A stretch of DNA of 64,000 nt, from positions 3,658,001 to 3,722,000 of the forward strand of contig NZ_CP114413.1 of the NCBI RefSeq assembly GCF_027270315.1. The letters are read 5' to 3'. Positions 31,634-39,841 of the stretch are shown one piece after another (within the stretch, counting starts at the first letter, position 1; every line of letters starts with the position of its first letter). This stretch comes from Streptomyces cinnabarinus. Lineage in GTDB: Bacteria > Actinomycetota > Actinomycetes > Streptomycetales > Streptomycetaceae. The notes under the pieces are model-generated. The model was not told the DNA's origin. It made no database searches and was given only the letters and a program-made list of their open reading frames with translations. The translations under genes were made by a program, and so were the position numbers.

Positions 31634-32925
31634 CAGAGGGTGTGCTCCGGGGACGGGTCGTTCGGGCTGGCGGGGCGGTCGGGGATCGGTCCGGCGGCCA
31701 CCGTGTCGGTGCCGGTGCCGGCGGTGTCGCCGCCCCCGGTGGTCTCGGTCGGGTCCGGCGTGGGCTCGCCGGCGTCCGTCTCGGTGGGCTCGGGGTCGGG
31801 CGTGGGCGCCGTGTCCGTGGGGTCCGGGTCCGTTGTCGGGACGGTGCCCGGCTTCAACGTCGGCTTCTTCGTGGCCGTCGGCTCGGGATCGGCGGTGGTG
31901 CCCGGGTCCTCCGCGGTGGTGGAGGCGTCGGGGGCGGTGGCGCTGTCGCCCGGGGAAGGCGTGGCGCCGTCGGAGGCGGAGGGGCCGGCGCCGGGGCTTG
32001 CACCGTCGGCGCCGGCGGACGGCGCCGACTCCGCGGGCAGCGGCGGGGTGTCCACCTGGCCCGCCGGGTTCTCCTGCTTGGGGTCCTTGACCGGCAGCCA
32101 GGGCGCGTTGGAGTTGCCGGACAGCAGGGTGGCGACGATGACGACGGCGTAGACCGCGCAGGCGATGCCCACGACGATGCCGAGCCGCCGGAACCTGCGG
32201 CTGCGGCGGCCGGACTCGTCGACGAACACCGGTCCGTCGGAGCCGTCCGGCCCACCGCCGCCCGCAGCGCCCGTGGCCGCCCGCAGCGAGCCGTCGAGCT
32301 GGAGCCCGACGGCGTCCAGCTGGATGGTGACCTCATGGGGGTCGTGCGTCAGACTCCCGGTCGACTCGTCCCACGGGTCACGGGGAGCGGTGGGGGTTTC
32401 GCGGGGGCTGCCGCCCATGGGCGGGAAGGGGTCGCGAGCGGGAGCGGAGGCGACGCGAGCGCCGTCGCCGACGGGCGGGAAGGCATCGCGGGCCTGGGCC
32501 GCCGCGTCGCGGGAGCCCTGCTCGGCGCCCGGCACATGGGCGTCGTGCCCCGGCACCGGTGTCTCGTCCGGGCCGCCCGCTCGGGGGGACCGGTCGCGCG
32601 GGGTGAACGCCTCGCCGCCGACGCGCTGCTTCCGGGCCGACGGCGCCTTGCGCTCGCCCTCCGTCGGCAGCACCTCGGTCCGTTCGAACCGGTCGAACGC
32701 CGAGAGGAGCTCGGTCAGGTCCGGTCCGTTCCGGTCGCCGGAGCCGTCCGACGGGGTGAGCTTCGGCAGCACCGCCGTCTCGTCGGCGTCCGCCGGCACC
32801 GCGTTCGCGGCGGTCGCCGGAAACGCCTGGGTGCCACCCTGGCCTGTCATGCCGGTCGGAGTCGCCTGGGTGCCGGATGCGGCCTGGGGCCACTCCGGTT
32901 GGGCGTCTTCCCGCCAGTTCTTCAC
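31633..32925 (-). CDS. matA: MatA-like disordered protein with one membrane helix
   Basis: 430 aa from a GTG at 32925; upstream in-frame starts up to 33075 cannot be ruled out. A cytoplasmic Pro/Asp/Arg-rich low-complexity region (to about residue 245) precedes a single membrane helix (FRRLGIVVGIACAVYAVVIV), then an extracellular Pro/Thr/Asp-rich tail (TATKKPTLKPGTVPTTDPDP). No catalytic domain is visible. It is the first gene of the operon with matB, overlapped by one base. I assign matA from the order (SCO2963-SCO2962 in S. coelicolor), which I recall but cannot check here. Confidence 0.6.
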   Translation of the reverse strand: MKNWREDAQPEWPQAASGTQATPTGMTGQGGTQAFPATAANAVPADADETAVLPKLTPSDGSGDRNGPDLTELLSAFDRFERTEVLPTEGERKAPSARKQRVGGEAFTPRDRSPRAGGPDETPVPGHDAHVPGAEQGSRDAAAQARDAFPPVGDGARVASAPARDPFPPMGGSPRETPTAPRDPWDESTGSLTHDPHEVTIQLDAVGLQLDGSLRAATGAAGGGGPDGSDGPVFVDESGRRSRRFRRLGIVVGIACAVYAVVIVATLLSGNSNAPWLPVKDPKQENPAGQVDTPPLPAESAPSAGADGASPGAGPSASDGATPSPGDSATAPDASTTAEDPGTTADPEPTATKKPTLKPGTVPTTDPDPTDTAPTPDPEPTETDAGEPTPDPTETTGGGDTAGTGTDTVAAGPIPDRPASPNDPSPEHTL

Positions 32926-33078
32926 GCGCGCATACCCCCACGGGAGTTCCGGGTGCGCGTACGACACTGAGCACCCGTCGATCGAAACCGGGCCCCCACC
33001 CGGTCCGAGCGCCCCCTTTATCACACTGTGCTCAGGCCAAGAATGTAGCGCACGAGTGAGTTCTGTGTTTGCCACGTA

Positions 33079-34035
33079 TCACTTGTGGAGCCGCATCGTG
33101 ACTTTGTCACTGGCCGGAATCCATCCTCCCGCCGGTGGCTGAAGCCAGCCTTCCGCCGCCGCGATCTCGGCCGCCGCCCGCCGCAGCGCGTCGATGCCGG
33201 GGTGCGCCGGCCCCCTTCGCCACACCAGGGACACCGGCGACAGGGGCACCGGGTCGGTCAAGGGCCGCAGCACCGAGGCGGGCATGGCCGGGAAGTCCAC
33301 CACGGCGAGGACCGGCGTCCGGGTCTTCGCCATGATCCGCCGGAATTCCTCGTGACCGACGGCGAGCGGTGCGGGCGCCGCGATCTCGATCCCCCGGCCC
33401 TCGAACAGCTGCCTGGCGAGGTCGGTCCACTCCGGGGTGCGGGGGTTGCCGGCGCCGGCGTAGACGGTCGAACCGGCCAGCGCGTCGAGCGGCACCCGCT
33501 CCAGCGCGGCCAGCGGATGGTCCTCGGGCAGGATCACCGCCATCGGCTCGTAGCGCACGGGCTGGTGCTCCAGACCGGCCCGCAGCGCCGGGTCCAGGCC
33601 GGCGAACCGGCCGAAGGAGACATCCAGCCGGCCGGCCAGGAGGTCGGCCGCGGCTCCGGTCAGTCCGCTCTCGTAGCGGGCCATCAGCTCATGGTCGGGG
33701 GCGAGTTCGCGGGCCCGCGCCAGCACCCGGGTGCCGGTGCCCAGGCCCGGCGAGTTCACGTCCACCAGCAGGGGCCGGGCCTGCCCGAACGCGGCGAGCA
33801 GCTCGTCCCGCGCCGCCAGCACCCGCCGGGCGTGCGGCACCAGCCGTTCGCCGTCCGCGGTCAGCGTCACCTGCCGGGTGGTCCGTACGAACAGCTCCGC
33901 GCCCAGCTCCCGCTCCAGCCGCCGCACGTCCCGGCTGAGCGCCTGCTGGGCGACGTAGAGGCGGGCCGCGGCGCGGGTGAAGTGCAGTTCCTCGGCGACG
34001 GCGAGGAAGGCACGCAGCAGACGGTGATCGGGCAT
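33079..34035 (-). CDS. LysR-family transcriptional regulator
   Basis: 318 aa. The N-terminal winged helix is MPDHRLLRAFLAVAEELHFT with the recognition part QQALSRDVRRLERELGAELF, and the C-terminal substrate-binding domain begins at about residue 90. It is divergent from the MFS transporter gene (34119), the standard layout in which a LysR regulator controls its neighbour and itself. A TGGA-N8-TCCA dyad lies between them at 34083-34098. The inducer is unknown. Confidence 0.92.
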   Translation of the reverse strand: MPDHRLLRAFLAVAEELHFTRAAARLYVAQQALSRDVRRLERELGAELFVRTTRQVTLTADGERLVPHARRVLAARDELLAAFGQARPLLVDVNSPGLGTGTRVLARARELAPDHELMARYESGLTGAAADLLAGRLDVSFGRFAGLDPALRAGLEHQPVRYEPMAVILPEDHPLAALERVPLDALAGSTVYAGAGNPRTPEWTDLARQLFEGRGIEIAAPAPLAVGHEEFRRIMAKTRTPVLAVVDFPAMPASVLRPLTDPVPLSPVSLVWRRGPAHPGIDALRRAAAEIAAAEGWLQPPAGGWIPASDKVTMRLHK

Positions 34036-34082
34036 GGCTGGAATTTACAACGAGGGTGCGTGAATCGGTACGCAGAAGGTGT

Positions 34083-34098
34083 TGGACCCCTTGATCCA
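34083..34098. promoter_or_regulatory. Candidate LysR operator
   Basis: TGGA, eight bases, TCCA forms a short interrupted dyad in the 83-base space between the LysR gene and the MFS gene. It has the T-N-A spacing style of LysR sites. The half-sites are short, so the call is weak. Confidence 0.3.
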
Positions 34099-34118
34099 CT
34101 ACGGGTGAGGGTGGCGCC

Positions 34119-35330
34119 ATGCCGCAAGCCACCGCCCGATACCGCCACTTGTTCGCCATACCCGGCACCCGCGCCTTCACCGCCGGGAACCTCCTGGCCC
34201 GTCTGCCCATGGGCATGTTCAGCGTGAGCGCGGTCATGATGATCGCCGGGACCCGGGACTCGTACGCCCTGGCCGGCGCCGTGGTGGCGACCGGGCTGGC
34301 GGCGACCGCGCTGGTCGCCCCCTGGACCGCGCGGCTGATCGACCGCCACGGGCAGGCCCGGATCGCCCTGCCCGCCACCCTCGTCGCGGCCCTGGGCAGT
34401 CTCGCCCTGGTGCTGTGCACCCGTCAGGGCGCCCCCGACTGGACCCTCTTCGCCGCGTACGCCGCCACCGCGACCACCCCCAACATCGGCGGTATGGCGC
34501 GGGCCCGCTGGGCGCATCTGCTCAAGGGCGACGCGGCGGCGCTGCACACCGCGAACTCCTTCGAGCAGGCCGCCGACGAACTGTGCTTCATGCTGGGCCC
34601 GGTCCTCGCGGCCTTCCTGTGCGGGACGCTCTTCCCGGAGGCGGGCACGCTCACCGGCATGCTGCTCCTCGTCACGGGCATGGCGCTGTTCACCGCCCAG
34701 CGCCCGACCGAACCGCCGCTCCGGCCGTCGGCGGCGCCCACACCGCCGCCCTACCGGGCCCCGGGCATGCCCGCGCTGCTCGCCGTCTGCCTCGCGATGG
34801 GTGCCGTGTTCGGCGCCCTGGAGGTCGTCACCCTCGCCTTCGCCGACGAACAGGGGCACGGGACGGCGGCGGGCGTGGTCCTCGCCCTCCAGGCGGGCGG
34901 CTCCTTCGCGGCGGGGCTGTTGTACGGGGTCCTGAAGCCGGGCGGATCCGCCGAGCGCCGCTACCGGTGGTGCCTCGCGGCCATGGCCGTACTGCTGACC
35001 CTGCCGCTGCTCGCCGCGTCCCTGACCGGGTCGCTCGTGCTGCTGGCGGGAGCGCTGCTGGTCTCCGGGATGGCCACGGCCCCCACGATGATCACCAACA
35101 TGACCCTGGTCCAGGAGCGCACCCCCGAGGGCCGGCTCAACGAGGGCATGACTCTCGCGGTGACCGGTCTGCTCGGCGGTATCGCCCTCGGCAGCGCGGC
35201 CGGCGGGTGGACGGCGGAGCAGGTGTCGGCGACCGCGGGGTACGGGGTGCCGGTCGCGGCGGCCGGTCTCGCGCTGCTGATCGCGGTGGCGCGGCGGGCG
35301 AGCGCGGAGACCGCCCTCGCCCGCGCGTGA
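34119..35330 (+). CDS. MFS transporter
   Basis: 403 aa with about 12 membrane segments. The loop between helices 2 and 3 (TARLIDRHGQARI) carries the MFS motif A pattern. The sequence resembles drug-exporting MFS proteins without a named substrate. Divergent from and probably controlled by the LysR gene. A LysR-MFS pair of this kind usually exports a small molecule that the regulator senses. Confidence 0.9.
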   Translation: MPQATARYRHLFAIPGTRAFTAGNLLARLPMGMFSVSAVMMIAGTRDSYALAGAVVATGLAATALVAPWTARLIDRHGQARIALPATLVAALGSLALVLCTRQGAPDWTLFAAYAATATTPNIGGMARARWAHLLKGDAAALHTANSFEQAADELCFMLGPVLAAFLCGTLFPEAGTLTGMLLLVTGMALFTAQRPTEPPLRPSAAPTPPPYRAPGMPALLAVCLAMGAVFGALEVVTLAFADEQGHGTAAGVVLALQAGGSFAAGLLYGVLKPGGSAERRYRWCLAAMAVLLTLPLLAASLTGSLVLLAGALLVSGMATAPTMITNMTLVQERTPEGRLNEGMTLAVTGLLGGIALGSAAGGWTAEQVSATAGYGVPVAAAGLALLIAVARRASAETALARA

Positions 35331-35355
35331 GGACACCGGTTCCTCCGGACGCCGG

Positions 35356-36327
35356 TCAGCCGCTCAGCCCCCAGGCCAGCCCCAGCCGGTACGCGGCGCA
35401 CAGGTTCACATCGAGGAAGTAGGCACCGGCCGCCCCGCACTGTCCGCTCCCCGTGCCGGGGTCGACGGGCTGGCCGTGGCCCATGCCGGTGAGGCTGTAG
35501 GTCTCGACGACGGGGGCGCCCGAGGCGTCGCGGAAGACCTGATGGGGGTGTCCGGCGACGGTGTCGCTCAGGTCGGCGGTCCGGTCGGTGCCGTGCACGT
35601 CGGTCCACTGCGCCACGAGATCGCTCATGTTGACGGGCTTGACCGTGTAGTCGGCGGTGCCCTGGAGCACGGTCAGCGTGGGCCAGGGCCCGCCGTACCC
35701 GGGGCGCGCCGCCCGCACCCGGTCGCCCCACTGGTCCGGGGTCTGCGTGGCGCCGACGTACATGCACACGTACGGCGACCCGGCGGCCTGGGCGCACCCG
35801 TGGGGCAGCCCGGCGACGACGCCGCCCGCGCGGAACTTCTCCGGGTACGCCGCCATCATCACGCTGGTCATCGCGCCGCCGGCGGAGAGCCCGGTGACGT
35901 AGACCCGGGACGCGTCGCCGCCGGTGTCGGCGAGCTGCCGGTCCACCATCTGCGCGATCGAGGCGGCCTCGCCCTGGCCGCGCTGGATGTCCCCGGTCTG
36001 GAACCAGTTGAAGCAACCGGAGAGGTTGTTGGCGCTCTGCTGCTGCGGCAGGACGACGGAGAAGCCCCAGCGGTCGGCGAGCTGGAGCCAGCCGGTGCCG
36101 GTGGCGTATCCGGCGGCGTTCTGGGTGCAGCCGTGCGCGGCGACGACCACGGGCCGCCCGGCGGGCAGCCCGTCCGGGACGTAGCGGTACATGCGCAGGG
36201 CGCCTGGGTTGCCGCCGAAGCCGGTGACCTCCTGGAGGGAGGCGGCGGAGGCGGGCGCGGGAGCGAGGAGGACGGCCAGCAGGGCCGTCAGGACGGTGAT
36301 CAGGGACGCGGCTCTGGTCTGAGTCAT
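35356..36327 (-). CDS. Secreted PHB depolymerase-family esterase
   Basis: 323 aa from the ATG at 36327. A Sec signal peptide (about residues 1-31, ending PAPASAA) precedes an alpha/beta-hydrolase domain: AHGCTQNAAGY (oxyanion region), GLSAGGAMTSVM (nucleophile Ser), and GMGHGQPVDP (probable catalytic His). It belongs to the LpqC/PHB depolymerase esterase family, members of which act on polyesters, feruloyl or acetyl-xylan esters. Substrate not predictable. Convergent with the MFS gene, 25 bases apart. Confidence 0.88.
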   Translation of the reverse strand: MTQTRAASLITVLTALLAVLLAPAPASAASLQEVTGFGGNPGALRMYRYVPDGLPAGRPVVVAAHGCTQNAAGYATGTGWLQLADRWGFSVVLPQQQSANNLSGCFNWFQTGDIQRGQGEAASIAQMVDRQLADTGGDASRVYVTGLSAGGAMTSVMMAAYPEKFRAGGVVAGLPHGCAQAAGSPYVCMYVGATQTPDQWGDRVRAARPGYGGPWPTLTVLQGTADYTVKPVNMSDLVAQWTDVHGTDRTADLSDTVAGHPHQVFRDASGAPVVETYSLTGMGHGQPVDPGTGSGQCGAAGAYFLDVNLCAAYRLGLAWGLSG

Positions 36328-36374
36328 GGGCAGGGACCGTAGAACCGTGAACGACCCTCCGATATAGAGCGGGA

Positions 36375-36402
36375 CACCACTGCCGAGGGGCCGGCAGTGG
36401 TG
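36375..36402 (-). terminator. Hairpin terminator after the lipoprotein gene
   Basis: The arms CACCACTGCC and GGCAGTGGTG form a perfect 10-base stem with an eight-base loop, between the end of the lipoprotein gene and the start of the esterase gene on the minus strand. Confidence 0.7.
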
Positions 36403-36456
36403 CGTCAAGACAGCTGTCGGAGGTCTCGGAGGTCAGGGCGTGGGAGCGCCGCCGGT

Positions 36457-37404
36457 CTACGGCGCGCGATAGGTGTCGTCCTTCTCCCATGAACCGACGC
36501 CCAGCCTGCCCGTCGTCCCGAGATCGAGTTCCGGGATCACCATGACGGGGTCGGCACCGGGCCTGACCCGGACCCGGGCGTAGGGCGCGTTCACCGCTTC
36601 GCCGAACTCGGTGGTGTTCCGCCAGGCCAGCGTGGCCTGCGCGGCCTCGCCGGGCCGGAGCGTCAGGGCCTGCGGGGTGTCGTCCCCGAGGCCGGTGCTG
36701 ATCTCCGCGGTGCCCTGCAGTACCCGCACGCCGTCGACGCGGTCGTGGTCCTCGTCGAGCACCTCGATCTGCGGATAGCCGTTGACCTCGAAGGGCTCCT
36801 CGCCGCAGTTGGCAAGGTGCAGCCCGACGGCCCGGAGCCCCATCGCGGCATCGCCCTTGTCCACGTACACATGCACGCCGGATTCCGGGCAGGGTCCGGA
36901 CGCGGTGGAGGCTTCGGCGACGGGCACACTGCGCACCTGCACGACGGACACCCCGGTCACCTCGCCCCCGTCCCCCGCCACCACGCTCGCCTTGACGGTC
37001 TTGCCCGCCCCGACCGCCTCGACCACCTGCTCCGCGTCGGCGAGCGCACCCCCGGAACCGGACCGAAAGCCCAGGGTGACGGTGTAAGTGGCGGCCTCGT
37101 CCGAGGAGTTGGTGACCTCGAAGTCGGCGGAGAACCCGGGCCGGCACCCGCTGTCGGAGGCCCAGGCGTACAGGCCGGTGATCCTGACCTCGGTGTCCTC
37201 GGCTCCGCCCGCGGAGGGAATCGGCAGCACGGAAGGTGTCCCGGAAGCCTGCCCAGCGGGCTCCGACACCGACCCGCTCGACGGACACGGGGTCGCGGCG
37301 GCATCTGAGGCGGCTCGCGCCCCGCTCCCCTCCTCGGTCCCACAGGCACCCAGCAGTAACACCCCGGCCAGCACAGCCGGAACCCCACGAAAGCCAGCAC
37401 GCAT
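36457..37404 (-). CDS. DUF4232-type lipoprotein
   Basis: 315 aa. The signal peptide ends in the lipobox LLGAC (Cys about residue 21), so it is anchored outside the membrane. A Ser/Gly/Ala-rich linker is followed by two immunoglobulin-like beta domains; the second (CPESGVHVYVDKGDAAMGLR, then LANCGEEPFEVNGYPQIEVL) fits DUF4232. Function unknown. It is monocistronic, with a terminator downstream and the tmRNA terminator upstream. Confidence 0.82.
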   Translation of the reverse strand: MRAGFRGVPAVLAGVLLLGACGTEEGSGARAASDAAATPCPSSGSVSEPAGQASGTPSVLPIPSAGGAEDTEVRITGLYAWASDSGCRPGFSADFEVTNSSDEAATYTVTLGFRSGSGGALADAEQVVEAVGAGKTVKASVVAGDGGEVTGVSVVQVRSVPVAEASTASGPCPESGVHVYVDKGDAAMGLRAVGLHLANCGEEPFEVNGYPQIEVLDEDHDRVDGVRVLQGTAEISTGLGDDTPQALTLRPGEAAQATLAWRNTTEFGEAVNAPYARVRVRPGADPVMVIPELDLGTTGRLGVGSWEKDDTYRAP

Positions 37405-37442
37405 GCGCTTACTCCATCACACCCGCCCCGCGGACATGACAA

Positions 37443-37471
37443 AGGCCCCGCCGCTGACTGCGACGGGGCCT
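37443..37471 (-). terminator. ssrA terminator
   Basis: AGGCCCCG and CGGGGCCT pair, and an inner CGC/GCG pair extends the stem across single mismatched bases. On the minus strand it is followed by CTTTGTC. It lies 33 bases past the tmRNA 3' end. Confidence 0.8.
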
Positions 37472-37504
37472 GTGCCCACATGGGGTCGTCCCCGGAGGGA
37501 CAAG

Positions 37505-37870
37505 TGGAGATGGCGGGAATCGAACCCGCGTCCAACGGTGCGGAATCAGGGCTTCTCCGTGTGCAGTCCAGTACGAGTTTCTCAGCCCTCCGGATCACCT
37601 GGACAAGTCCGGAACGGGCTCAGTCACTGTTTGATTTCCCTCTTCACCCCGTGACCGGGATCAAGGTTTAGTCCCCTAGCTGATGCCAGGATCCGGGTCG
37701 GGAACAGCCCCGGGCTGACACTTCGCAAGTCGCTACTTAGGCAGCGAGGGCGAAGGAATCGCGCTTGGTGTTGGCGATTATTTGTTTCGGCCTGTGGTTA
37801 ACGAGATCATGGCCGCTTCCTCGACACGCTTCCCCTGCTTCGACAACCGCTGTCGAAACCGATCATCCCC
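37505..37870 (-). ncRNA. ssrA: tmRNA
   Basis: About 366 nt. The 5' end GGGGATGATC pairs with the 3' end CATCTCCA as the acceptor stem, and GGTTTCGACAGCGG and the T-arm GGTTCGATTCCC are the usual tRNA-like parts. The tag reading frame at 37775-37737 encodes ANTKRDSFALAA and a TAA stop. The base after the discriminator A is followed by CTT instead of CCA, so CCA must be added after transcription. It tags peptides from stalled ribosomes with its partner SmpB, encoded just upstream on the same strand. Confidence 0.96.
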
Positions 37871-37972
37871 ATGTTGATTTTTCAAACCCTCTGACGAGGG
37901 GGTCGCACCCTCTATGAGGTGCAGTGCCATCGTACGTGACCAACGCACGCGCATGCCACCGTATTCCCGGCG

Positions 37973-38527
37973 TCAACCCGCCCGCTGCCTGCGCTTCGCC
38001 GCCGCGATGGCCCGGTCCGACTCCCGCCGGTCCTGCTTCTCCCGCAGGGTCTGCCGCTTGTCGTACTCCTTCTTGCCTCGCGCGAGCGCGATCTCGGCCT
38101 TCGCGCGGCCGTCCTTGAAGTACAGGGCGAGCGGCACGATCGTGTGACCCGTCTCCTGGGACTTGGCCTCCAGCTTGTCGATCTCCTCGCGGTGCAGCAG
38201 CAGCTTGCGCTTGCGGCGCGCGGAGTGGTTGGTCCAGCTGCCCTGGTGGTACTCGGGGATGTGGGCGTTGTGCAGCCACGCCTCGCCCCGGTCGATCTGG
38301 ACGAAGCCGTCGGTCAGCGACGTGCGCCCCTCGCGCAGCGACTTGACCTCGGTGCCCATGAGGACGAGACCGGCCTCGAAGGTGTCGATGATCGCGTAGT
38401 CGTGGCGCGCCTTCTTGTTCTGCGCGACGATCTTGCGCTTGCCGCCCTTCTCGCCGTCCTTGCCCTGGGCGGCAGCCCCGCCCTTCTTGGGCTGGTTCTC
38501 CTTGGGTACGTACATTCCCTTGCTCAT
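37973..38527 (-). CDS. smpB: SsrA-binding protein SmpB
   Basis: 184 aa from the ATG at 38527; ATGs at 38539 and 38515 are alternatives. It has a low-complexity Lys/Gly N-terminus and the SmpB barrel: KIVAQNKKARHDYAIIDTFE, GTEVKSLREGRTSL, NAHIPEYHQGSW and ALYFKDGRAKAEIALARGKK, with a basic C-terminal tail (AAAKRRQRAG) that enters the ribosome decoding centre. It delivers tmRNA to stalled ribosomes. The ssrA gene follows 100 bases downstream. Confidence 0.95.
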   Translation of the reverse strand: MSKGMYVPKENQPKKGGAAAQGKDGEKGGKRKIVAQNKKARHDYAIIDTFEAGLVLMGTEVKSLREGRTSLTDGFVQIDRGEAWLHNAHIPEYHQGSWTNHSARRKRKLLLHREEIDKLEAKSQETGHTIVPLALYFKDGRAKAEIALARGKKEYDKRQTLREKQDRRESDRAIAAAKRRQRAG

Positions 38528-38609
38528 AGTGCCGTCCATTTTCGCACTACGGAGGGGGTCGGCGGGAAGCCGTTTTCCCGAGCGGGCACCGAGCGGTCAC
38601 CGATCGGGG

Positions 38610-39773
38610 TTACTGCGGGCCCAGCCCGCTCAGCACCGTCTCGGCGCGCTCCATGGCCTTGGCGTCCGCGTCCAGGTCCGGTGTGATGCCGTGGCCGTCG
38701 ACACCGCGTCCCGACGGGGTGCGGTAGTGCCCGACCGTGAGCTCGGCGACGGAGCCGTCGGGCAGCCGACTCGGCATCTGCACCGAGCCCTTGCCGAAGG
38801 TGCGGGAGCCCACCACGACCGCCCGGCCGCGGTCCTGAAGCGCCCCGGTGACCAGCTCGGCCGCGCTCATCGTGCCGCCGTCGACGAGCGCGACCAGGGG
38901 TCTGGCGGTGTCGCCGCCGGGCTCGGCGTGCAGGGCGCGCTGGTCGCCGTCGACGTCGTAGGTGGCGACCAGGCCGCCGTCGAGGAAGGCGGAGGCGGCG
39001 GAGACGGCCTCGGTGACCAGTCCGCCGGAGTTGCCGCGCAGGTCGAGGATGATCCCGCCGTCGGCCGGGGCCCGCCGCAGGGCGGTGCGCACCGCGTCGC
39101 CGGAGCCCTTGGTGAAGGAGTCGATCCGGATCACGGTGACCTCGCCGACCAGCGTGCGGGCGGTGACGGAGTCCGTGGACAGCTCCGCGCGGCGCACGGT
39201 GAGGCTCCACGCGCGCGTGCCGCGCTCCAGGCCGAGCCGGACCGCCGTACCGGCGGCCGCGTCGGTGGCGTCACCGCGCAGTAAGGAGACGACCTCGGTG
39301 ACCGGCCGGCCGTCCACCCGCTCGCCGTCGACGCTGCGCAGCCGGTCCCCGGCCCGGATCCCGGCCCCGGCCGCGGGCGACCCCGCGCGGACCCTGGTCA
39401 CCTCGATACGGCCGTCCCGCTCGCGGCGCGCCCACAGCCCGACGCCCGTGTACCGGCCGTCCAGGGCCTCCTCGAACTCCTCGTACTCGCCCTCGGAGTA
39501 GACGGCGCCCCAGCGGTCCCCGCTGCGGCTGACGGCGCGCTCGGCGGCCTCCATGGGGGACTTGCCGTCGGCCATCGCCTCGGCGGCCGCGTCCGCGACC
39601 TGCTGATGGCGGGCGGCGGTGGTCGAACGGGCCGGGCCGGGCGCCGACTTCCGCTCCGGTCCGGGCAGCGATCCGGTGGCCGCACCGGCGACGAGCACGC
39701 TCGCGAACACCAAGGTCAGGGCGGCCCCGCGGCCGTAGCGGCGGGGCTGACAGAACAGGTCACGACCTGACAT
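38610..39773 (-). CDS. C-terminal processing protease (S41, CtpA type)
   Basis: 387 aa from the ATG at 39773. An N-terminal signal or anchor segment (about residues 17-40) is followed by a PDZ domain (VRAGSPAAGAGIRAGDRLRS) and the S41 protease domain: DLRGNSGGLVTEAV, catalytic Ser in DGGTMSAAELV and Lys in RTFGKGSVQ. It cleaves proteins at C-terminal ends outside the membrane. It lies between smpB and ftsX on the same strand, with a hairpin before it, so it has its own promoter. The location next to tmRNA and SmpB is conserved in Streptomyces. Confidence 0.93.
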   Translation of the reverse strand: MSGRDLFCQPRRYGRGAALTLVFASVLVAGAATGSLPGPERKSAPGPARSTTAARHQQVADAAAEAMADGKSPMEAAERAVSRSGDRWGAVYSEGEYEEFEEALDGRYTGVGLWARRERDGRIEVTRVRAGSPAAGAGIRAGDRLRSVDGERVDGRPVTEVVSLLRGDATDAAAGTAVRLGLERGTRAWSLTVRRAELSTDSVTARTLVGEVTVIRIDSFTKGSGDAVRTALRRAPADGGIILDLRGNSGGLVTEAVSAASAFLDGGLVATYDVDGDQRALHAEPGGDTARPLVALVDGGTMSAAELVTGALQDRGRAVVVGSRTFGKGSVQMPSRLPDGSVAELTVGHYRTPSGRGVDGHGITPDLDADAKAMERAETVLSGLGPQ

Positions 39774-39798
39774 GCCGGTGAGTCTAGGACAACGCAAA

Positions 39799-39828
39799 GG
39801 GCCGTACGGTCGGTTGACCGCACGGCCC
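39799..39828 (-). terminator. Hairpin terminator after ftsX
   Basis: GGGCCGTACGGTC and GACCGCACGGCCC form a 13-base stem with one mismatch and a four-base loop, 14 bases after the ftsX stop codon. A short T-rich stretch (CCTTTGCGTT) follows on the minus strand. Confidence 0.8.
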
Positions 39829-39841
39829 CTCTTGGCGAGCG

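Noticed and set aside
37495..37530. tRNA gene suggested by GGTTCGATTCCC on the minus strand
   Set aside because: It is the T-arm of tmRNA; the tag frame and the 5' tRNA-like part identify it.
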